DNA of 6,386 bases, taken from positions 1 through 6,386 of the forward strand of contig JAFGJF010000491.1 in NCBI GenBank assembly GCA_016929205.1, in the 5' to 3' direction. Made by a program: the position numbers and the translations under genes. The notes beneath the pieces are model-generated. The model searched no databases, was not told the DNA's origin, and worked only from the letters and a program-made list of their open reading frames with translations. Positions 4,853 through 6,386 of the stretch are shown here, one piece after another (positions within the stretch are counted from its first letter, which is position 1; the number at the start of each line of letters is the position of its first letter). The DNA comes from Anaerolineae bacterium (GTDB taxonomy: Bacteria > Chloroflexota > Anaerolineae > JAFGEY01).

Positions 4853-4940
4853 CTACTGATCCCGACATATAAAGCTAAACGATTTTTTGCCCCCCATGAG
4901 GGGCATTCAAAAGTTTAGGAAATTTTGTCCTGATCAGTAG
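4853..4940 (+). promoter_or_regulatory. 88-nt nested inverted structure in the gltX leader
   Basis: Perfect nested arms are CTACTGATC/GATCAGTAG (4853-4861, 4932-4940), GACA/TGTC (4864-4867, 4926-4929), CTAAAC/GTTTAG (4875-4880, 4913-4918), TTTT/AAAA (4885-4888, 4909-4912) and GCCCC/GGGGC (4889-4893, 4900-4904), about 28 base pairs in one axis. It ends 4 nt before the gltX SD (AAAGGAG, 4945-4951). There is no T-run after any helix, so it is not an intrinsic terminator. It may act on translation or RNA stability, or be a small palindromic insertion. Confidence 0.6.
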
Positions 4941-4956
4941 AATGAAAGGAGTCAAG

Positions 4957-6386
4957 ATGATGGAGTCAGCCAACAACAAACCTGTGCGCGTTCGCATTGC
5001 GCCCAGCCCCACGGGCCACTGCCACGTGGGCACGGCGCGCAACGCGCTGTACAATCTGCTTTTTGCCCGCCAGCACGGCGGGACCTTTGTCTTGCGCATC
5101 GACGATACCGATGCCAAGCGGTCGACTCTGGCATCCGAACAGGGTGTCCTGGAGGGATTGCGGTGGCTTGGTTTACAGTGGGACGAAGGGCCCGACATTG
5201 GCGGGTCGTTTGGTCCTTACCGGCAGTCCGAACGGATCGACTCGTACCGGGACGCGGCGCAGCGTTTGCTCGATAGCGGACGCGCCTACCATTGTTTTTG
5301 CACACCTGAAGAACTGGACGCGGAGCGCAAGACAGCGCGGGCGGCGGGTCTTTCGTACCGCTATAGTGGCAAGTGCCGCGATCTGACCGCACAGCAGGTC
5401 AGGCAGCGGCTGCAAGCAGGGACCAAGGCAACGGTGCGTTTTCGCATTGATCCAAAGCCGATGGCTTATCTGGACCTGGTACAGGGGCCGATCGAGCAGC
5501 ACGCGGCGGTGATCGGCGATCCGGTGATTTTGAGATCGACTGGCATGCCGACGTACAGCTTTGCCACGATCGTTAACGAGATCGAGATGCAGATCTCACA
5601 CGTCTTGCGAAGCGCCGATCACATCAGCAATACCTTTTCCCAGCTCCAGATGTACGAGGCGTTGGACGTCGTTCCGCCGGACTTTGGTCACTTTAGTTTG
5701 CTGTTGAATCCCGACCGTTCCAAGATCAGCAAACGCGCCGGGGCGATCTTTGTTGGCGAGTTCCGCGATCAGGGCTATCTCCCGGAAGCCTTGAACAACC
5801 ACCTCGCGTTCAGTGGGTGGAATCCGGGCACGGAACAAGAGCTGTTCTCGTTCGACGAATTGCTGCAGGCGTTTTCGCTGGATCGATGCGCCAAGGCAAA
5901 CGCGATCTTTGATCATACCAAGCTGCTTTGGCTGAACGGCTACACCATTCGCCACCTTGCCGCCAAGGAACTGGCTCGACGGGCTGTCCCTTACCTGGTT
6001 GAGGCCGGTTTGCTGGCTTCGCAAACGCTTGATCCGACGACGTTTGCACATCTGGTCCAGTTGATGGCCCTCGAACAGGAGCGGCTAAAGACTCTGGCCG
6101 AGGCACCGGAGGCATTGCGCTTCTTTTTTCCCAATCGCGATCCGGCTGTCGATGAGTGTATTGCCTTGCTGCATAACAACCGATTTGCCAGGCGACACGC
6201 TCTGGACATGCTGCGCCAGGCGCTGGCGGATGTCTTGGTCGTACTGCGTGCCGTCGACGTGGCTGCCTGGTCTGCTCCGAATCTCGAAAATGCGCTTGAC
6301 GGGCAGATGGTACGGCTGGGCTGGAAACGGGCTGAACTGCTGATGCCGGTCCGGATCGCCATCAGCGGTCGTGAGGCCACCCCACC
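4957..6386 (+). CDS. gltX: glutamyl-tRNA synthetase, partial (3' end off the window)
   Basis: The frame is open for 476 residues to the right edge. It is a class I aminoacyl-tRNA synthetase that charges tRNA-Glu in the cytoplasm. The HIGH signature is HCHVG (21-25) within IAPSPTGHCHVGTARNAL, and the KMSKS signature is KISKR (256-260). Other landmarks are LRIDDTD (46-52), YRQSERID (88-95), RFRID (161-165), LRSTGMPTYSFA (192-203) and HVLRSADHISNT (215-226). A zinc-site-like pattern has Cys113, Cys115 and Cys140, with Asp142 where E. coli has His. The final residues resemble the LRVALTGR-type motif near the usual C-terminus, so only some 20-30 residues should be missing. The start is ATG 4957, with AAAGGAG ending 5 nt upstream; ATG 4960 (8 nt) is almost as good. 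Divergent points are RSADH for the usual RGEDH and IVNE for VVDD. Confidence 0.95.
   Translation, partial: MMESANNKPVRVRIAPSPTGHCHVGTARNALYNLLFARQHGGTFVLRIDDTDAKRSTLASEQGVLEGLRWLGLQWDEGPDIGGSFGPYRQSERIDSYRDAAQRLLDSGRAYHCFCTPEELDAERKTARAAGLSYRYSGKCRDLTAQQVRQRLQAGTKATVRFRIDPKPMAYLDLVQGPIEQHAAVIGDPVILRSTGMPTYSFATIVNEIEMQISHVLRSADHISNTFSQLQMYEALDVVPPDFGHFSLLLNPDRSKISKRAGAIFVGEFRDQGYLPEALNNHLAFSGWNPGTEQELFSFDELLQAFSLDRCAKANAIFDHTKLLWLNGYTIRHLAAKELARRAVPYLVEAGLLASQTLDPTTFAHLVQLMALEQERLKTLAEAPEALRFFFPNRDPAVDECIALLHNNRFARRHALDMLRQALADVLVVLRAVDVAAWSAPNLENALDGQMVRLGWKRAELLMPVRIAISGREATP

Noticed and set aside
4889..4904. Intrinsic terminator at the GCCCC/GGGGC hairpin
   Set aside because: The T-run precedes the hairpin on the plus strand and would be an A-run after it on the minus strand. 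Neither gives a terminator.
4853..4940. Integron attC site or similar recombination site
   Set aside because: The size and imperfect palindrome fit loosely, but the arms do not match the RYYYAAC/GTTRRRY core boxes and no integrase or cassette array is present.
4853..4940. Terminal inverted repeats of a MITE with target duplication
   Set aside because: The flanks at 4846-4852 and 4941-4947 show no matching direct duplication, so insertion is not supported from this copy alone.
4938..4943. TAGAAT as a -10 box for gltX
   Set aside because: It is a good -10 match, but there is no -35 partner, and the transcript would start within the SD and lack a ribosome binding site.

Overview
This is a bacterial window of moderate GC with ordinary sigma-70-type promoters and Shine-Dalgarno (SD) sites. 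Its mix of genes is compatible with a Chloroflexota-like or other free-living environmental bacterium: an FbpB/ThiP-type fused permease, an RpiR regulator, a free-standing DUF5680 protein, a bacterial DDAH and a GluRS. That placement is a guess, because no rRNA or other strong taxonomic marker is present.

Left part (1-2742, minus strand): an RpiR-family regulator gene lies upstream of a two-domain fused ABC transporter permease that runs off the left edge. The two may form a regulator-plus-transporter operon. The intergenic region at 2743-3055 is divergent. It holds a good minus-strand promoter for the regulator, a plausible plus-strand promoter for the next gene and an unusual density of inverted repeats. 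These include a perfect 19-bp palindrome next to the regulator's ribosome binding site.

Middle (3056-4389, plus strand): a small DUF5680 protein is followed by a dimethylarginine dimethylaminohydrolase (DDAH) that starts at TTG. The 100-bp gap between them carries an open frame with no start codon. It reads like the C-terminus of a lost enzyme, possibly an M14 carboxypeptidase.

Right part (4390-6386, plus strand): a near-consensus promoter and a strong intrinsic terminator bracket a unit of about 325 nt. This unit encodes either a 79-residue basic orphan protein or a structured RNA; its ends are complementary and it contains a long nested hairpin. Next comes the gltX leader, with three tandem 10-mers ending in ATCCGTG and an 88-nt nested inverted structure ending just before the gltX SD. 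The gltX gene itself (glutamyl-tRNA synthetase) is nearly complete and is cut by the right edge.

No tRNA, rRNA, CRISPR array, insertion sequence or complete mobile element was recognised. The most promising candidates for something undescribed are the isolated unit at 4413-4776 and the gltX leader.
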